A stretch of 64,000 bases of DNA from Paenibacillus sp. SYP-B3998 (GTDB taxonomy: Bacteria > Bacillota > Bacilli > Paenibacillales > NBRC-103111). How positions within the stretch are numbered: the stretch's first letter is position 1; the number at the start of each line of letters is the position of its first letter. Below the pieces are notes generated by a model, which searched no databases, was not told the DNA's origin, and saw nothing but the letters and a program-made list of their open reading frames with translations. This document shows positions 16,239 to 25,838 of this stretch, one piece after another. The position numbers and the translations under genes were made by a program. Where the stretch lies: positions 310,001 to 374,000 of the forward strand of contig NZ_JAAIKC010000005.1 in assembly GCF_010820665.1 (NCBI RefSeq). The letters run 5' to 3'.

Positions 16239-17564
16239 TTATTGCAATTTCTTTGGCGTTCGCAAGTGAACGAACAAGCCGATGATGACTAGGACTAGAA
16301 GCGATGAAAGAGCTGCACGACTGGCTAAGTTTCCGGAGGCTGCCAGCGCCCATGTAATCGTACCGTATAGAGCAGGACCGACGATGGATGATACTTTGCC
16401 AGAGAAGGCGAATAAGCCGAAGAATTGACCTCGTTTCTCCTCAGGGGTTAGTTCCACAATAAGCGTGCGGGAAGTAACCCACATGGCACCCATGGAAACT
16501 CCGTATAAGCTGCCGGCGATCCAAAACAGATTTTTGTTGGTGGCTAGAGAGGCGATGGCAATGGCGATAATTAAAATGAATGCAACGAGTGTGACAGCCT
16601 TTTTGGGCCCGATGGTTCTAGTCACATAGCCGAAGACAAAGGAGCCGATGATACTTGATATTGTCGAGACAAGATAGAGCAGAATGAATTGTCCGGTCGT
16701 AAAGCCCATTACCGTATTTGCGTAGATGGCCATAACTGCAATCGCTGTTGCAATCGCATCGTTAAAGAAGAAGTAAGCGATCATGAACTGGAAGGCAGCT
16801 TGGTATTTTCTCGCTTCTTTAAAGGTAAGCCAAATTTCTTGATAACCGCTTAACAGTGATTTCTTCGTATGAACGGCTTTGACGGGCTTCTCTTTGTACA
16901 AAAAGATGATCGGTAATGAAAAAATGAGAAAGAGCAGCGCACTAGGGATGAACGTGTTCTCATAATGTTTCCCGTCGATTAGAGGAAAGACAATGAGTCC
17001 GACCAAGGTTCCGATATAACCAACGGCTACGCCAATGCCCGAGATGATAGGCAGTTCACGCGGATTACCAAGATCAGAGATCATGGAGTCATAGAAGATT
17101 AGGCTGGAATTATAAAAGAACTTGGCGATCATAAAGAAAAAAATGACACCTATAATTGAGATATTCAGTCCCATCCATTGCTGGTCCGTATGCCAAATAG
17201 CTGAGACACCCATGAGAAGTGTGGCGGCGATGCAGATGATCGTGAAGGGGACGAGATAAGCCTTCTTCTTGCCTGTGCGGTCAATCCATACGCCGAATAG
17301 AGGGGACAACAGCACGAGAAAGAAGCTGGCGAGCGCATTGGAGTAGGTGATGAAAGTGCTCGCAATTTGATTCATTTCCTCGCTCTTGCCTAAGGTTTCG
17401 CTTAAGTAAAAAGGATAAAACACGGTCACGATGTTGGATGAGAAAATCGTGTTGGCAAAGTCGTACATCGCCCAGGCGAAGATAGGGAGGGAAAAGAATA
17501 ACGTCCATGCTTTACGTGCATGGACCGGGTTGGAAGCGGATTCAAGCTGTGCCACTCGATTCAC
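16239..17564 (-). CDS. MFS transporter, Atg22/UMF1-like
   Basis: A 441-residue major facilitator with about twelve membrane spans. The N-terminal block PIFAWAMYDFANTIFSSNIV is typical of the UMF1/Atg22-like MFS branch. The loop GVWIDRTGKKKAYLVPF near residue 90 is the MFS motif A region, and VTRTIGPKKAV marks the second half. The start is a GTG preceded by GGAAAGG. Substrates of bacterial UMF1-type carriers are mostly unknown. It is followed by the promoter of the UMP kinase unit, so co-transcription is possible but not required. Confidence 0.85.
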   Translation of the reverse strand: MNRVAQLESASNPVHARKAWTLFFSLPIFAWAMYDFANTIFSSNIVTVFYPFYLSETLGKSEEMNQIASTFITYSNALASFFLVLLSPLFGVWIDRTGKKKAYLVPFTIICIAATLLMGVSAIWHTDQQWMGLNISIIGVIFFFMIAKFFYNSSLIFYDSMISDLGNPRELPIISGIGVAVGYIGTLVGLIVFPLIDGKHYENTFIPSALLFLIFSLPIIFLYKEKPVKAVHTKKSLLSGYQEIWLTFKEARKYQAAFQFMIAYFFFNDAIATAIAVMAIYANTVMGFTTGQFILLYLVSTISSIIGSFVFGYVTRTIGPKKAVTLVAFILIIAIAIASLATNKNLFWIAGSLYGVSMGAMWVTSRTLIVELTPEEKRGQFFGLFAFSGKVSSIVGPALYGTITWALAASGNLASRAALSSLLVLVIIGLFVHLRTPKKLQ

Positions 17565-17640
17565 ACCTTTCCTTCTAGTAAGTTTGGGTATTCCTATGTA
17601 TATTTGCTGCCTAGCGAGGAAATCCCTTTCCTTTACATGA

Positions 17641-17674
17641 AAAATAAAAATTCCCTCCGACGAATCGGAAGGAA
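17641..17674 (-). terminator. Terminator of the hybrid histidine kinase gene
   Basis: Ten-bp stem with one G-U pair (17674-17665 with 17660-17651), tetraloop, then TTTTTATTTT on the minus strand. It lies about 30 bases after the kinase stop codon. Confidence 0.85.
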
Positions 17675-17704
17675 TCTTGCATGAGTGTTACATGGAGCCG
17701 GATT

Positions 17705-20584
17705 TTATTCAGACTTAGGCTTTTTTATTTCTACCTCAATCATATCCATATTCTCTTTCATTTCGGATACCGCAATACCGTTGCGCTCCAAAGTTGTAGA
17801 TAGAGAATCTTTATCCTGGGCGGGGAATACATAAGCATTGTTCATCTTATTGTCCAGCAATCGTTTCGCAACTTGGATGAGACGCTCCATCGTAAAAGGT
17901 TTCTTCAAGTATCTCTCGATTTCTTTCTCATGATAATCATGTGGCGGATCTAGCGCCGTAGATACAATGACAGGAGTCTGGTAATGTATGGGATGATGAT
18001 AAAGCTCAGCTAAGAAATCCCATCCTGTTTTCGAGCCCTCCAGATGAATGTCTACGATAAACAAGAGAGGTCCTTCCCCTTGACTGCGGTGCAGGGCGAG
18101 AATGCCTTCTTCCGCAGAACGCAGCTGCATGGAGGGGAAATTCAGCTTATTCAGTGCGACTTGAATCAGCTTCGCCAAGTTATCGTCGTCTTCGAAAATG
18201 ACAATTTGTCCGTCCATGACCGAGAGCTCGTATTGTTCAAGCTCAATAGTAAACGTCGTTCCCTTGCCCATCTGGGAAGTGAAAGATATCTGGCCTTGGT
18301 GGCCTTCAATAATTTCCTTCACGATGGCAAGGCCTAACCCGGTACCACCAATTTGTCGACGGTCGGAGTTGTCTACTCGGAAGAACTTGGAGAACATGTG
18401 CTCTTTCGCTTCTTCAGGAATGCCTAGGCCATAATCTTGAATCTCTATTGAAATTTTACCGTCATGCGTAGATAGACGAATATCGACTTTATCGGCTCCT
18501 GGTGAGTACTTGATCGCGTTGCTGAGCAGGTTGTGGAACACTTGGCGAATGCGATCTACATCGCCTCGGACCCAAAGCTCGGTATCTGGCTGATGAATGA
18601 TAAGGCGATGCACTTGCTTGTCTTGCCACTGTTCAACGATTTCTTGTACCGTTGGCAGCAAGTTAACCGGTGAGAAGTGATACACCTGTCGACCGGATTC
18701 CATCCGCTGTAAATCAAGGAAATCGTTAATTAAATTGGACAAACGATGAGCTTCTTTGTAGATGGTTTCTAAATATTTCCTCTGCTTGTCTTGAGGAAGC
18801 TCCCGATGAAGCAAGATTTCGATAAATCCAAGCACACTGGCCAGCGGTGTCCGCAACTCATGAGAGACAATGCTGATGAATTCATTTTTCATCTCATCAA
18901 TGCGTTCTTCTTCGGTACGGTCGCGGAACACGAATAAGTAACCCTTTTGCTCGGTATCCTCGCTCACAACGGTAGCGTATAGCTCCGCATGTTGGAGTTG
19001 CTCTTCGAAATCAAAGCTGAACCGCTGAGTAAGATGCGTAAGAGAATCTTCAATCAGCGCTTCAATGGAAGAAGCAGCTCCGCTAAAGCTAGGAAATTCT
19101 GCAGCGATCTCATGGCAATTTTCCAGAAGATTCTGGCCGATACGCTGTTCAAAATGAAAGTAACGATTCATTCGCTGATTGGCGAACAGAATAGCGCCGT
19201 GCGAATCGCACATCATCATACCTTCATGTGCAGATTCAAGAATGTTTTGGATGAGATCGCGCTGCGCCTCAATGAACTGTTTCTCCGTCATGAGCTGATC
19301 ATTCAACTGAGCTAAGCTGACGGCTTGTTGATGACGTTCATCGTTCATGACTTGCGCGTAGAACGCTAGGCCGAATTGGTGCACCAACCCACGAGTTAAT
19401 CGTTGATTGTCTTCTTGGTACACCGTGCTTCCGTAGCTGGTAAGCAGCAGGAAGCCAATGACCTTCTGTTGTTCGTTCAGAAGCGGGAAATATTGATCGA
19501 CAGCCTGCTGCGATGCGCCGTGAATCCCCCGTTCGTTACCGAATACGTTCCGTTTATGCACGAGGGAAATCGCTTCTTCGAAAACGCGCTTGGGAGGTCC
19601 GAACAGTTCACTTTGTACACGGGTAATATGCTCTTCGGGAAAACCACTGGCATGAATGACCTCATAAGTAGTTCTCTCCGAAGTCACGCGCTCCATAACG
19701 ACCATCCCTGCATCTTGGGCTAGGGAATCCAGCAGCGCGGGCAGAGAATGTTTCAAGAAATCTTGTAAGGCGATATAGCCAGTAAGCTTTTCTTGATACG
19801 TTGAAATCAATTCAAGTTCCTGCTCTCGTTCGGAAAGCTTAGCCAACGTAACCTGCTGCTCTTCCTGTTGAGCAATGATCTCCTCATTCTGCGTTTCTAG
19901 GCTTTCTGCCATGAAACGATAAGTTTCCTCACTCTTGCGAAGCTCATCTTCTGCGCGATTCGCACGTAAAAAGATGAAGATGGACAGTCCACCTGCAATA
20001 AGGGCAATCATACCGCCAACCATTGTGATGGTACGTGATGTTTTGCCTGCTTTGTTGGAGGCCGTATAAGCGTTAGCCGTAATTTGATCGATGACTTTTT
20101 CGATGCTAGTGTGAATGATGCGATAGCGATCCATCATTGTTTTTCCGCTTTGAATGCGAGCTTTCGCTTCCTCATCCTTACCCGCTTTGATCAATTCCAA
20201 TTGAGAGTCATAATGTTTTTGAAGATTCGTAATGGCTGGAATGGCTTGTGTGTCGATGATGATTTGTAAGGTAGGATAGTTGGTCTCTAATTCACGAATC
20301 AATGCTAAGTCCGCCTCTAGCTGCTTTTTTCCAGTTATATAAGGCTCTAAGAATTGCTCGTTGCCTGTGAGTTCATAACCGCGAAGTCCTGTTTCTTGGT
20401 TAATTAAATCCGCCAGCAGATTGTCGGCCGTGTTGGTAATTGGAATGGATTCATTCACAATCGCGTCGCTCTGGCTTTCCATATTGCGGGAAGCTATGTA
20501 GCTGGATATGCTCATAAATGCTAGCAAGCAAACAATCAAAATAACATATAGCATGGAGATGCGTGATCTTGTAAAAGTCTTCAT
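17705..20584 (-). CDS. CHASE3-GAF-PAS hybrid sensor histidine kinase
   Basis: A 959-residue membrane sensor. Order of parts: a transmembrane helix (about 10-30), an extracytoplasmic CHASE3 domain (about 35-180, with QETGLRGYELTGNEQFLEPY), a second transmembrane helix (about 185-208), a coiled coil rich in Glu/Gln (215-270), a GAF-like domain, a PAS domain (about 440-560), then HisKA with the phospho-acceptor His in SIVSHELRTPLASVLGF (about 576), HATPase_c with DYGLGIPEEAKE and GTGLGLAIVKEI, and a C-terminal receiver domain (about 795-910) with EDDD, phospho-Asp in FIVDIHLEG, and Lys in YLKKPF. No response regulator gene is adjacent, so output runs through phosphorelay to a distant partner or through the attached receiver. 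The signal is unknown. Confidence 0.92.
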   Translation of the reverse strand: MKTFTRSRISMLYVILIVCLLAFMSISSYIASRNMESQSDAIVNESIPITNTADNLLADLINQETGLRGYELTGNEQFLEPYITGKKQLEADLALIRELETNYPTLQIIIDTQAIPAITNLQKHYDSQLELIKAGKDEEAKARIQSGKTMMDRYRIIHTSIEKVIDQITANAYTASNKAGKTSRTITMVGGMIALIAGGLSIFIFLRANRAEDELRKSEETYRFMAESLETQNEEIIAQQEEQQVTLAKLSEREQELELISTYQEKLTGYIALQDFLKHSLPALLDSLAQDAGMVVMERVTSERTTYEVIHASGFPEEHITRVQSELFGPPKRVFEEAISLVHKRNVFGNERGIHGASQQAVDQYFPLLNEQQKVIGFLLLTSYGSTVYQEDNQRLTRGLVHQFGLAFYAQVMNDERHQQAVSLAQLNDQLMTEKQFIEAQRDLIQNILESAHEGMMMCDSHGAILFANQRMNRYFHFEQRIGQNLLENCHEIAAEFPSFSGAASSIEALIEDSLTHLTQRFSFDFEEQLQHAELYATVVSEDTEQKGYLFVFRDRTEEERIDEMKNEFISIVSHELRTPLASVLGFIEILLHRELPQDKQRKYLETIYKEAHRLSNLINDFLDLQRMESGRQVYHFSPVNLLPTVQEIVEQWQDKQVHRLIIHQPDTELWVRGDVDRIRQVFHNLLSNAIKYSPGADKVDIRLSTHDGKISIEIQDYGLGIPEEAKEHMFSKFFRVDNSDRRQIGGTGLGLAIVKEIIEGHQGQISFTSQMGKGTTFTIELEQYELSVMDGQIVIFEDDDNLAKLIQVALNKLNFPSMQLRSAEEGILALHRSQGEGPLLFIVDIHLEGSKTGWDFLAELYHHPIHYQTPVIVSTALDPPHDYHEKEIERYLKKPFTMERLIQVAKRLLDNKMNNAYVFPAQDKDSLSTTLERNGIAVSEMKENMDMIEVEIKKPKSE

Positions 20585-20729
20585 CGGACGGCTTCACCTG
20601 AATTCTAAAAGGATGAGAAGAGATTTAAGTAAATTCGACATGAGGGGGCAGAATCCTTCAAATTTCGCGAAGCCAAGAACTACGTAGCGCGTGTCTTGTT
20701 TTTGGAGTTGACGCTGTAGAAAGTAGAAG

Positions 20730-20771
20730 AAGAGGTTGCCCGTAGTGGAGACACGGGGCAACCTCTTTTTG
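20730..20771. terminator. Terminator-like hairpin between the SNF2 and histidine kinase genes
   Basis: Twelve-bp stem (20730-20741 with 20756-20767). TTTTTG follows on the plus strand; the minus strand, where the SNF2 gene ends at 20798, has only TCTTCTTC. It nevertheless is the only stop signal found for the minus-strand helicase operon. Confidence 0.65.
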
Positions 20772-20797
20772 TTGCATAAGCTAAGCGTGCTAAAGCA

Positions 20798-23704
20798 TTA
20801 GGTTTCCACCCATTCTCGCCGCAGCGAGAACAAATCGCGGAGCTCGTCAGTGGACAGCTCTGTAATCCAGTTCTCGCCAGCGCCGACGATTTGCTGGCTG
20901 AGGCCGAGCTTGCGTTCGATCATCTCGTCGATGCGTTCCTCGAGCGTTCCGAGCGTAACGAACTTGTGCACCTGCACGTGGCGCGTCTGCCCGATGCGGA
21001 AGGCGCGGTCTGTCGCTTGGTTCTCGACGGCGGGGTTCCACCAACGATCATAGTGGAACACATGGTTCGCGGCGGTAAGGTTAAGTCCGATGCCGCCGGC
21101 CTTCAGCGACAAGATGAAAACAGCTCGCTGCTCTTCTACCGGCTGGCTGACGTCTTGGAAGTGCGCGATCATATCGTCACGCGCTTGCTTCGAGGTGCCT
21201 CCGTGCAGGAACAGCACAGGTTCGTCGAGCTCCTGTTGCAGGACATTCTGCAGCAGATTACCCGTTTCTACAAACTGCGTGAAAATCAAGCATTTGTCGC
21301 CTTCTTGACGCAGCTCCTGCACCATTTCAAGCAGTCGCTCTAGCTTGTTTGAGCGCCCACTCCAGGGGGCATTCGGTCCTTCTTTAAGCAATAGAGCAGG
21401 GTGGTTGCATACCTGCTTGAGCTTCGTGAGGGCGGCGAGGATAAGGCCCCGCCGTTCCATAGCGGAAAGCTTATCCAGCTTGTCGAACATATCTTGGATA
21501 TAGTTCTCATACAGCGAACCCTGCTCGGCTGTAAGCGAGATAAACGTCTTAGACTCATTCTTTTCAGGCAGGTCCAGCTGAATAGCAGGATCTTTTTTCT
21601 CGCGTCGAAGAAGGAAGGGGCGAATCAGCTTCTGAACCTTACTGATCGTCTCGCTATCGCGCGTTTTTTCGATTGCGTTCACATAACGATGGGTGAATTC
21701 GCGTATCGTGCCTAGATAGCCCGGATTGGCGAAATCGAAGATGGACCATAACTCAGTGAGCCGATTTTCGATCGGCGTACCTGTAAGCGCAATGCGATGA
21801 TAGCCTTCAAGTCGCCGAATCGCGGATGCCTGCTTGGTATAAGCATTTTTTATATTTTGCGCTTCATCCAGACAGATGGAGTTCCACGCCACGGAGGCGA
21901 GTTCTCCCTCGTCGAGATGAGAAAGCGTATAGGAAGTTAAGACTAAATCTACTTTGCCCACCACGTCGTTAAAAGTAGGGCCTTTGAAACGCTGGGGTCC
22001 GTAGTGCAGGTGTACCTTGAGCGAAGGCGCGAAACGTTTGAGCTCCATCTGCCAGTTGCCGAGTACGGACGTCGGACAGATCAAAAGCGAAGGTGTTTCA
22101 GGCTGTTCCTGTTCTTTCACGGTGAGCAAATAGGTGATCCACTGGATCGTCTTACCTAGTCCCATGTCATCGGCTAGGCAGCCGCCAAGTCCGAAGCGCC
22201 GAAGGAACAGCAGCCAGGAAATACCGTCTACTTGATAATGACGAAGAGAGCCTTGGAAGCTTGGCGGCGGTTGAATAACAGGAATCGACTCCGTTTGTGT
22301 CAACTGATCAATCATGTGCCGCAGTTGCTCGTTCAGCTCGACCTCCATCTCGATGTAGCGGAGCTCATCCGGGTCATCTTCTGCAGGTAATAGGCCACCC
22401 GCGTCACCGGCAAAGTGAAGTTCAAGGACATCGCGAAAGGAGAGCCCCTGCTTCTTCTCCACTTGCTTCATAATTTGCTCGACTTGGGCCATAAACTGCG
22501 GGTCGAGCTGAATCCAGTTGCCGCGAATCTGAATCAGCTTGCGCTTCTCTTCGAGCAGCTGATGGAATTCCTCTTCCGTCAGCTCGATATCCCCCACAGC
22601 AAGCTTCCAGTCGAATTGCATCAGCTGCGTGAGACCAAACATCGTTTCCCGGGTGGTCCCCACGGAAGATTTGATCTTCGCGCGCAGCTTGGGCCGCAGC
22701 TTGCGGATGCGATCCCACCACGCCGGGAGGAATACACTCGTCCCGGCTTCCACGAGACGTACGCTTCCCTCTGCGAGGAAGCGCCAGGCCTCCTCCTCCG
22801 TCAATTGTTGACGGAGGAGCGGCTGAGCTTCTGCGGCGCTGTCAGACGCCGCAGCCCCAGCAGTCGCATCCAGCCAGGGGAGGATGCGGGCCCACTTCGC
22901 CGCGTCACGCTGGACGCGGCCGAGCTCTGGCAGCCACGCCTCCGGCAGTGGCTGCTCGCCGGGCACGGGAGTGCCGTCAGGCGCTATCGTGCGCAGCACG
23001 TCCGGCGTGAGCCGATCCTGCAGCATGATGCGGAGCTGCCAGCCTTCGCCATGCGCCAAATTGGGCTCGACGAGCTGCAAACAAGTTCGCATCGGCGTCC
23101 GGTCTTGACGCCAACCAATGGCGACGAGCCAATCCTCCTCGTCAAGCCATTGGTTGGCGCCGATCTCGCCGCGGCGCATCAGCGGATATGCAGCTTCGAG
23201 CTTACGCAGAGTGTCTTTCATGACGCCATCCTCGTCGACCCACTCAGGGATGAGTGCCTGAATCCAACGTGAAACCGTAGGAGTCTCCAGTACTTGCAGC
23301 TCGTCGGGTAGCTGGAGCTTCCAACCGATTTCTCCAGCTTTCCATTTATCATAATCGGGCATGAATTGACCTGTTGCTAGCGCCCCCTTGATCGCTGGCG
23401 CGAGACGGATGAGATCGGTACACGCTTGGTTCCAGCTTAGCTGAAGGTGCTGAACCGGCATGGGATCGCTAAAATATTCAAGGGCCTCCAAGGGCAGCAG
23501 CTCAATGCCTTCGCGATTTTGCCATTCGCTCGGTTCCATGAACGTGCCGTAGAAAGACGCTCGATGCCAGGCGAACAGCATGTTTTTCAAATCAAGAGCA
23601 TCCCAAATACCGCCGTTTTCGCGGGTGCCCCACAAAAACAAAGAACCATTAGGTATGGAGCTAACGTGAACAGTCAGCGCACTGGTTTCGATCATCGAAT
23701 CCAT
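20798..23704 (-). CDS. SNF2-family DNA translocase/helicase
   Basis: A 968-residue Swi2/Snf2 ATPase. The N-terminal half (about 1-460) is the SNF2-associated region of the bacterial HepA/YwqA group. The motor shows Walker A in DDMGLGKTIQW (about residue 511), the DEAQ box in CLDEAQNIKN (about 611), TGTPIENRLTELWSIF, and the C-lobe with FTQFVETGNLL (about 811), FILSLKAGGIGLNLTAA and ENQATDRAFRIGQTRHV (about 895). Such proteins track along double-stranded DNA and remodel protein-DNA complexes. Its start overlaps the end of the SWIM-protein gene by 13 bases. B. subtilis ywqA/ywqB form the same pair. The 5' third is GC-rich relative to its neighbours. Confidence 0.93.
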   Translation of the reverse strand: MDSMIETSALTVHVSSIPNGSLFLWGTRENGGIWDALDLKNMLFAWHRASFYGTFMEPSEWQNREGIELLPLEALEYFSDPMPVQHLQLSWNQACTDLIRLAPAIKGALATGQFMPDYDKWKAGEIGWKLQLPDELQVLETPTVSRWIQALIPEWVDEDGVMKDTLRKLEAAYPLMRRGEIGANQWLDEEDWLVAIGWRQDRTPMRTCLQLVEPNLAHGEGWQLRIMLQDRLTPDVLRTIAPDGTPVPGEQPLPEAWLPELGRVQRDAAKWARILPWLDATAGAAASDSAAEAQPLLRQQLTEEEAWRFLAEGSVRLVEAGTSVFLPAWWDRIRKLRPKLRAKIKSSVGTTRETMFGLTQLMQFDWKLAVGDIELTEEEFHQLLEEKRKLIQIRGNWIQLDPQFMAQVEQIMKQVEKKQGLSFRDVLELHFAGDAGGLLPAEDDPDELRYIEMEVELNEQLRHMIDQLTQTESIPVIQPPPSFQGSLRHYQVDGISWLLFLRRFGLGGCLADDMGLGKTIQWITYLLTVKEQEQPETPSLLICPTSVLGNWQMELKRFAPSLKVHLHYGPQRFKGPTFNDVVGKVDLVLTSYTLSHLDEGELASVAWNSICLDEAQNIKNAYTKQASAIRRLEGYHRIALTGTPIENRLTELWSIFDFANPGYLGTIREFTHRYVNAIEKTRDSETISKVQKLIRPFLLRREKKDPAIQLDLPEKNESKTFISLTAEQGSLYENYIQDMFDKLDKLSAMERRGLILAALTKLKQVCNHPALLLKEGPNAPWSGRSNKLERLLEMVQELRQEGDKCLIFTQFVETGNLLQNVLQQELDEPVLFLHGGTSKQARDDMIAHFQDVSQPVEEQRAVFILSLKAGGIGLNLTAANHVFHYDRWWNPAVENQATDRAFRIGQTRHVQVHKFVTLGTLEERIDEMIERKLGLSQQIVGAGENWITELSTDELRDLFSLRREWVET

Positions 23705-25284
23705 TTTCCTTTCTTCAGCTCTTCTTGGAAAGCGCGCAAACGTGAGAATTTATCCGCTAACCGATAAATGTAATGCTCCCAGCGATCGTCTTGCTCCAGC
23801 TGTTTATAGATCGCGTGTAGCTTTTTCAAGAGTCTGACAGCTGTTTTGTAGGAGGCGCGATTTTTCTCAAGCACTGCTCTTTCCGCAGCTTGATGATAAA
23901 GCGGCAGCAGCAGCGCCGCATCGTGATCTTCAATGGCTCGCAGCTCTAGGGCATACAAGCTCAATGGTGAAATTCGATTCGCAAGCTGTAGATCGATCCA
24001 TTGTCGATAGCGTTTTGTTTGTAGCAAATAAGCCGTGTAGTAGTAATAGGAACGGGGAAGGAGAGACTCCATGACATGGACCCATTCACTATCGGACTCA
24101 AGATGCTTCGTTGTATCGAGCCAGTACTGGCAAAACGTGCGGAAGTCATCATGATTCGCATGAGAAATCGTAGACAGAAGCCAACGAAGCCAGAATAGCG
24201 TCTTTTCCCATTGCTGATCCTTGTAGTAATAATTGAGATAAAGGAAGAAATCCTTGGCATTCGGATGAGTAAGTTTTTCCAATCGTTGGAAGGCTGTATC
24301 CGTATTTCCTTGCATAATATCAAAGTGAGCCCTGGCAACAAGAAGGGTGTCTTTCTTGCGAGGGATCGTATCTTTCTTAGCTAGCAGCAGCTCCAGACGC
24401 TGAATTTCTTCCTGCTGCGCCTTTGGTTGCTCTGTTAGTTTCCACCATATATATCTGTACACGAATAACCAGTCGATTGGGCTATCCTTGCCTTGTAAGG
24501 CGAATTCACCGAGCATTTTCATCGTTGCTTGCCAGTGTTTAGGTTCTGTTGTGAAGGAACGATTCACGTCCATCCGTTCCACAAATTCAACAAACTTGTC
24601 TTCGCAATTTTTGGCGGCGACTTTGCAGCCATTCTCATGATAAAAAGACAAGTAAGAGCTTTTCGTATCTTGATAAAATTGCTCGATCTTCCTCATCATG
24701 AAGAGTACGATATGGAGCATATACAGTTCTCGCGTCGAGGCGCGCCAATCGGCGGCGTATCCCGGGAGCGTTTCTAATGCAGACTCATAGAAGGTTTCAA
24801 TCGAATTCTGATGCGAGATCGAGAATCCATGGAATCTACCTTCAAATAAACGGTGCCATTCTATAGGCATAGCCTCTTCAAGCGGTATATTAGCTTTGCT
24901 AGCGTTGCGACTGGCCGAAATGGCAGCTCCGCGAGCGGGCTTCTTACGGGTGAGGATCGCTTGCTTAAGCTGCTGCAAGAGCAGCTCGGGGCGACCGTAA
25001 GGTGCGTACAGATTGAAGAAAGCCGCACCTATGTGTTTGCAAAAACCATCATAAGAGCAACTGCATTCACTGTGCACGAAGTCTTCTAAATTCAGCACAA
25101 CATTGTGCGATTTATTAGTTTCTTTGACCAGTGCGTGAATGCTAGTGCCTACAAGATCGATTTCAGCGACACGACCTTTATGAAAGTACTCCCAGCCATT
25201 TTCCAAAACGACAGCGTCGAAGTGGATCTGGATTTGCTTAATTAGGTAGTTCATTCGATTTTTTGGAATCTGCAGTTTCAGCAT
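23692..25284 (-). CDS. SWIM zinc-finger protein, partner of the SNF2 ATPase
   Basis: A 530-residue protein with a SWIM finger near residues 70-85: Cys-x-Cys-x5-Cys-x-His in ECSCSYDGFCKHIGAAFF. SWIM fingers bind DNA or protein. The rest is mostly helical, rich in Trp, Tyr and Leu, with TPR-like wording around KKDTLLVARAHFDIMQGN. It overlaps the SNF2 gene by 13 bases and shares its operon, as does YwqB with YwqA in B. subtilis. I infer a two-protein machine in which this is the targeting subunit. GGAGGTAGG precedes the ATG. Confidence 0.85.
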   Translation of the reverse strand: MLKLQIPKNRMNYLIKQIQIHFDAVVLENGWEYFHKGRVAEIDLVGTSIHALVKETNKSHNVVLNLEDFVHSECSCSYDGFCKHIGAAFFNLYAPYGRPELLLQQLKQAILTRKKPARGAAISASRNASKANIPLEEAMPIEWHRLFEGRFHGFSISHQNSIETFYESALETLPGYAADWRASTRELYMLHIVLFMMRKIEQFYQDTKSSYLSFYHENGCKVAAKNCEDKFVEFVERMDVNRSFTTEPKHWQATMKMLGEFALQGKDSPIDWLFVYRYIWWKLTEQPKAQQEEIQRLELLLAKKDTIPRKKDTLLVARAHFDIMQGNTDTAFQRLEKLTHPNAKDFFLYLNYYYKDQQWEKTLFWLRWLLSTISHANHDDFRTFCQYWLDTTKHLESDSEWVHVMESLLPRSYYYYTAYLLQTKRYRQWIDLQLANRISPLSLYALELRAIEDHDAALLLPLYHQAAERAVLEKNRASYKTAVRLLKKLHAIYKQLEQDDRWEHYIYRLADKFSRLRAFQEELKKGKWIR

Positions 25285-25494
25285 GTGTGCTATCCTACCT
25301 CCGAGCGGTACATTCCTTCTTCCATAGTAACAGATTTTTTCCGAAATTGCCCATTTCCATAGATTATGCTAAACGTCATGTAATTATCCGCGATGCGGGG
25401 AGTTATCCCTGCTTTTCTGACTATAATGTGATAAAGTGAATCTATATGCATGTGATTATGGGTAACAGGGATTATGGTGAAGGGAGAACTGCGA

Positions 25495-25788
25495 ATGGGC
25501 ATTAAATTTGGCAGGGAGTACAAGGATATCGTTGCTGATTTTATGCGCGGAATCGCGCTTGTAGATGGTTTTTATGATTTATTTGAAATGACCGAGGAAG
25601 AATGGCAGGAATTGACGAACGAAGAACAGGAAGAATGCTTGCAAACGCTGGCTGACGATATTTTTTATGGATTAGGAAGCTCGCCTGTCATGCAGGTGGG
25701 AGTGGGTACGGTGCGTCACGATCCAAGCAATCATGTTCTCAAAGTGCACGATGGCGAGAAGCTGGTTTCAGTCATTTACTTAGTTTAA
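25495..25788 (+). CDS. Small acidic protein of unknown function
   Basis: A 97-residue soluble protein, rich in Glu and Asp, starting MGIKFGREYKDIVADF and ending VHDGEKLVSVIYLV. The ATG at 25495 is chosen because AAGGGAGA lies eight bases upstream; a frame opening at 25474 has no such site. No signal peptide, membrane span or known motif was seen. It precedes recQ by 50 bases and may share its promoter; a TATAAT at 25422-25427 could serve it although the -35 is unclear. Confidence 0.75.
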   Translation: MGIKFGREYKDIVADFMRGIALVDGFYDLFEMTEEEWQELTNEEQEECLQTLADDIFYGLGSSPVMQVGVGTVRHDPSNHVLKVHDGEKLVSVIYLV

Positions 25789-25838
25789 CAAATGGCGATG
25801 GTTAGCTGATCTGATATATAGAAAGGTGTTTATACGTT

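Noticed and set aside
22415..23272. 285-codon plus-strand frame inside the SNF2 gene
   Set aside because: It is an opposite-strand shadow caused by the GC-rich codon bias of the helicase gene; no start signal or domain.
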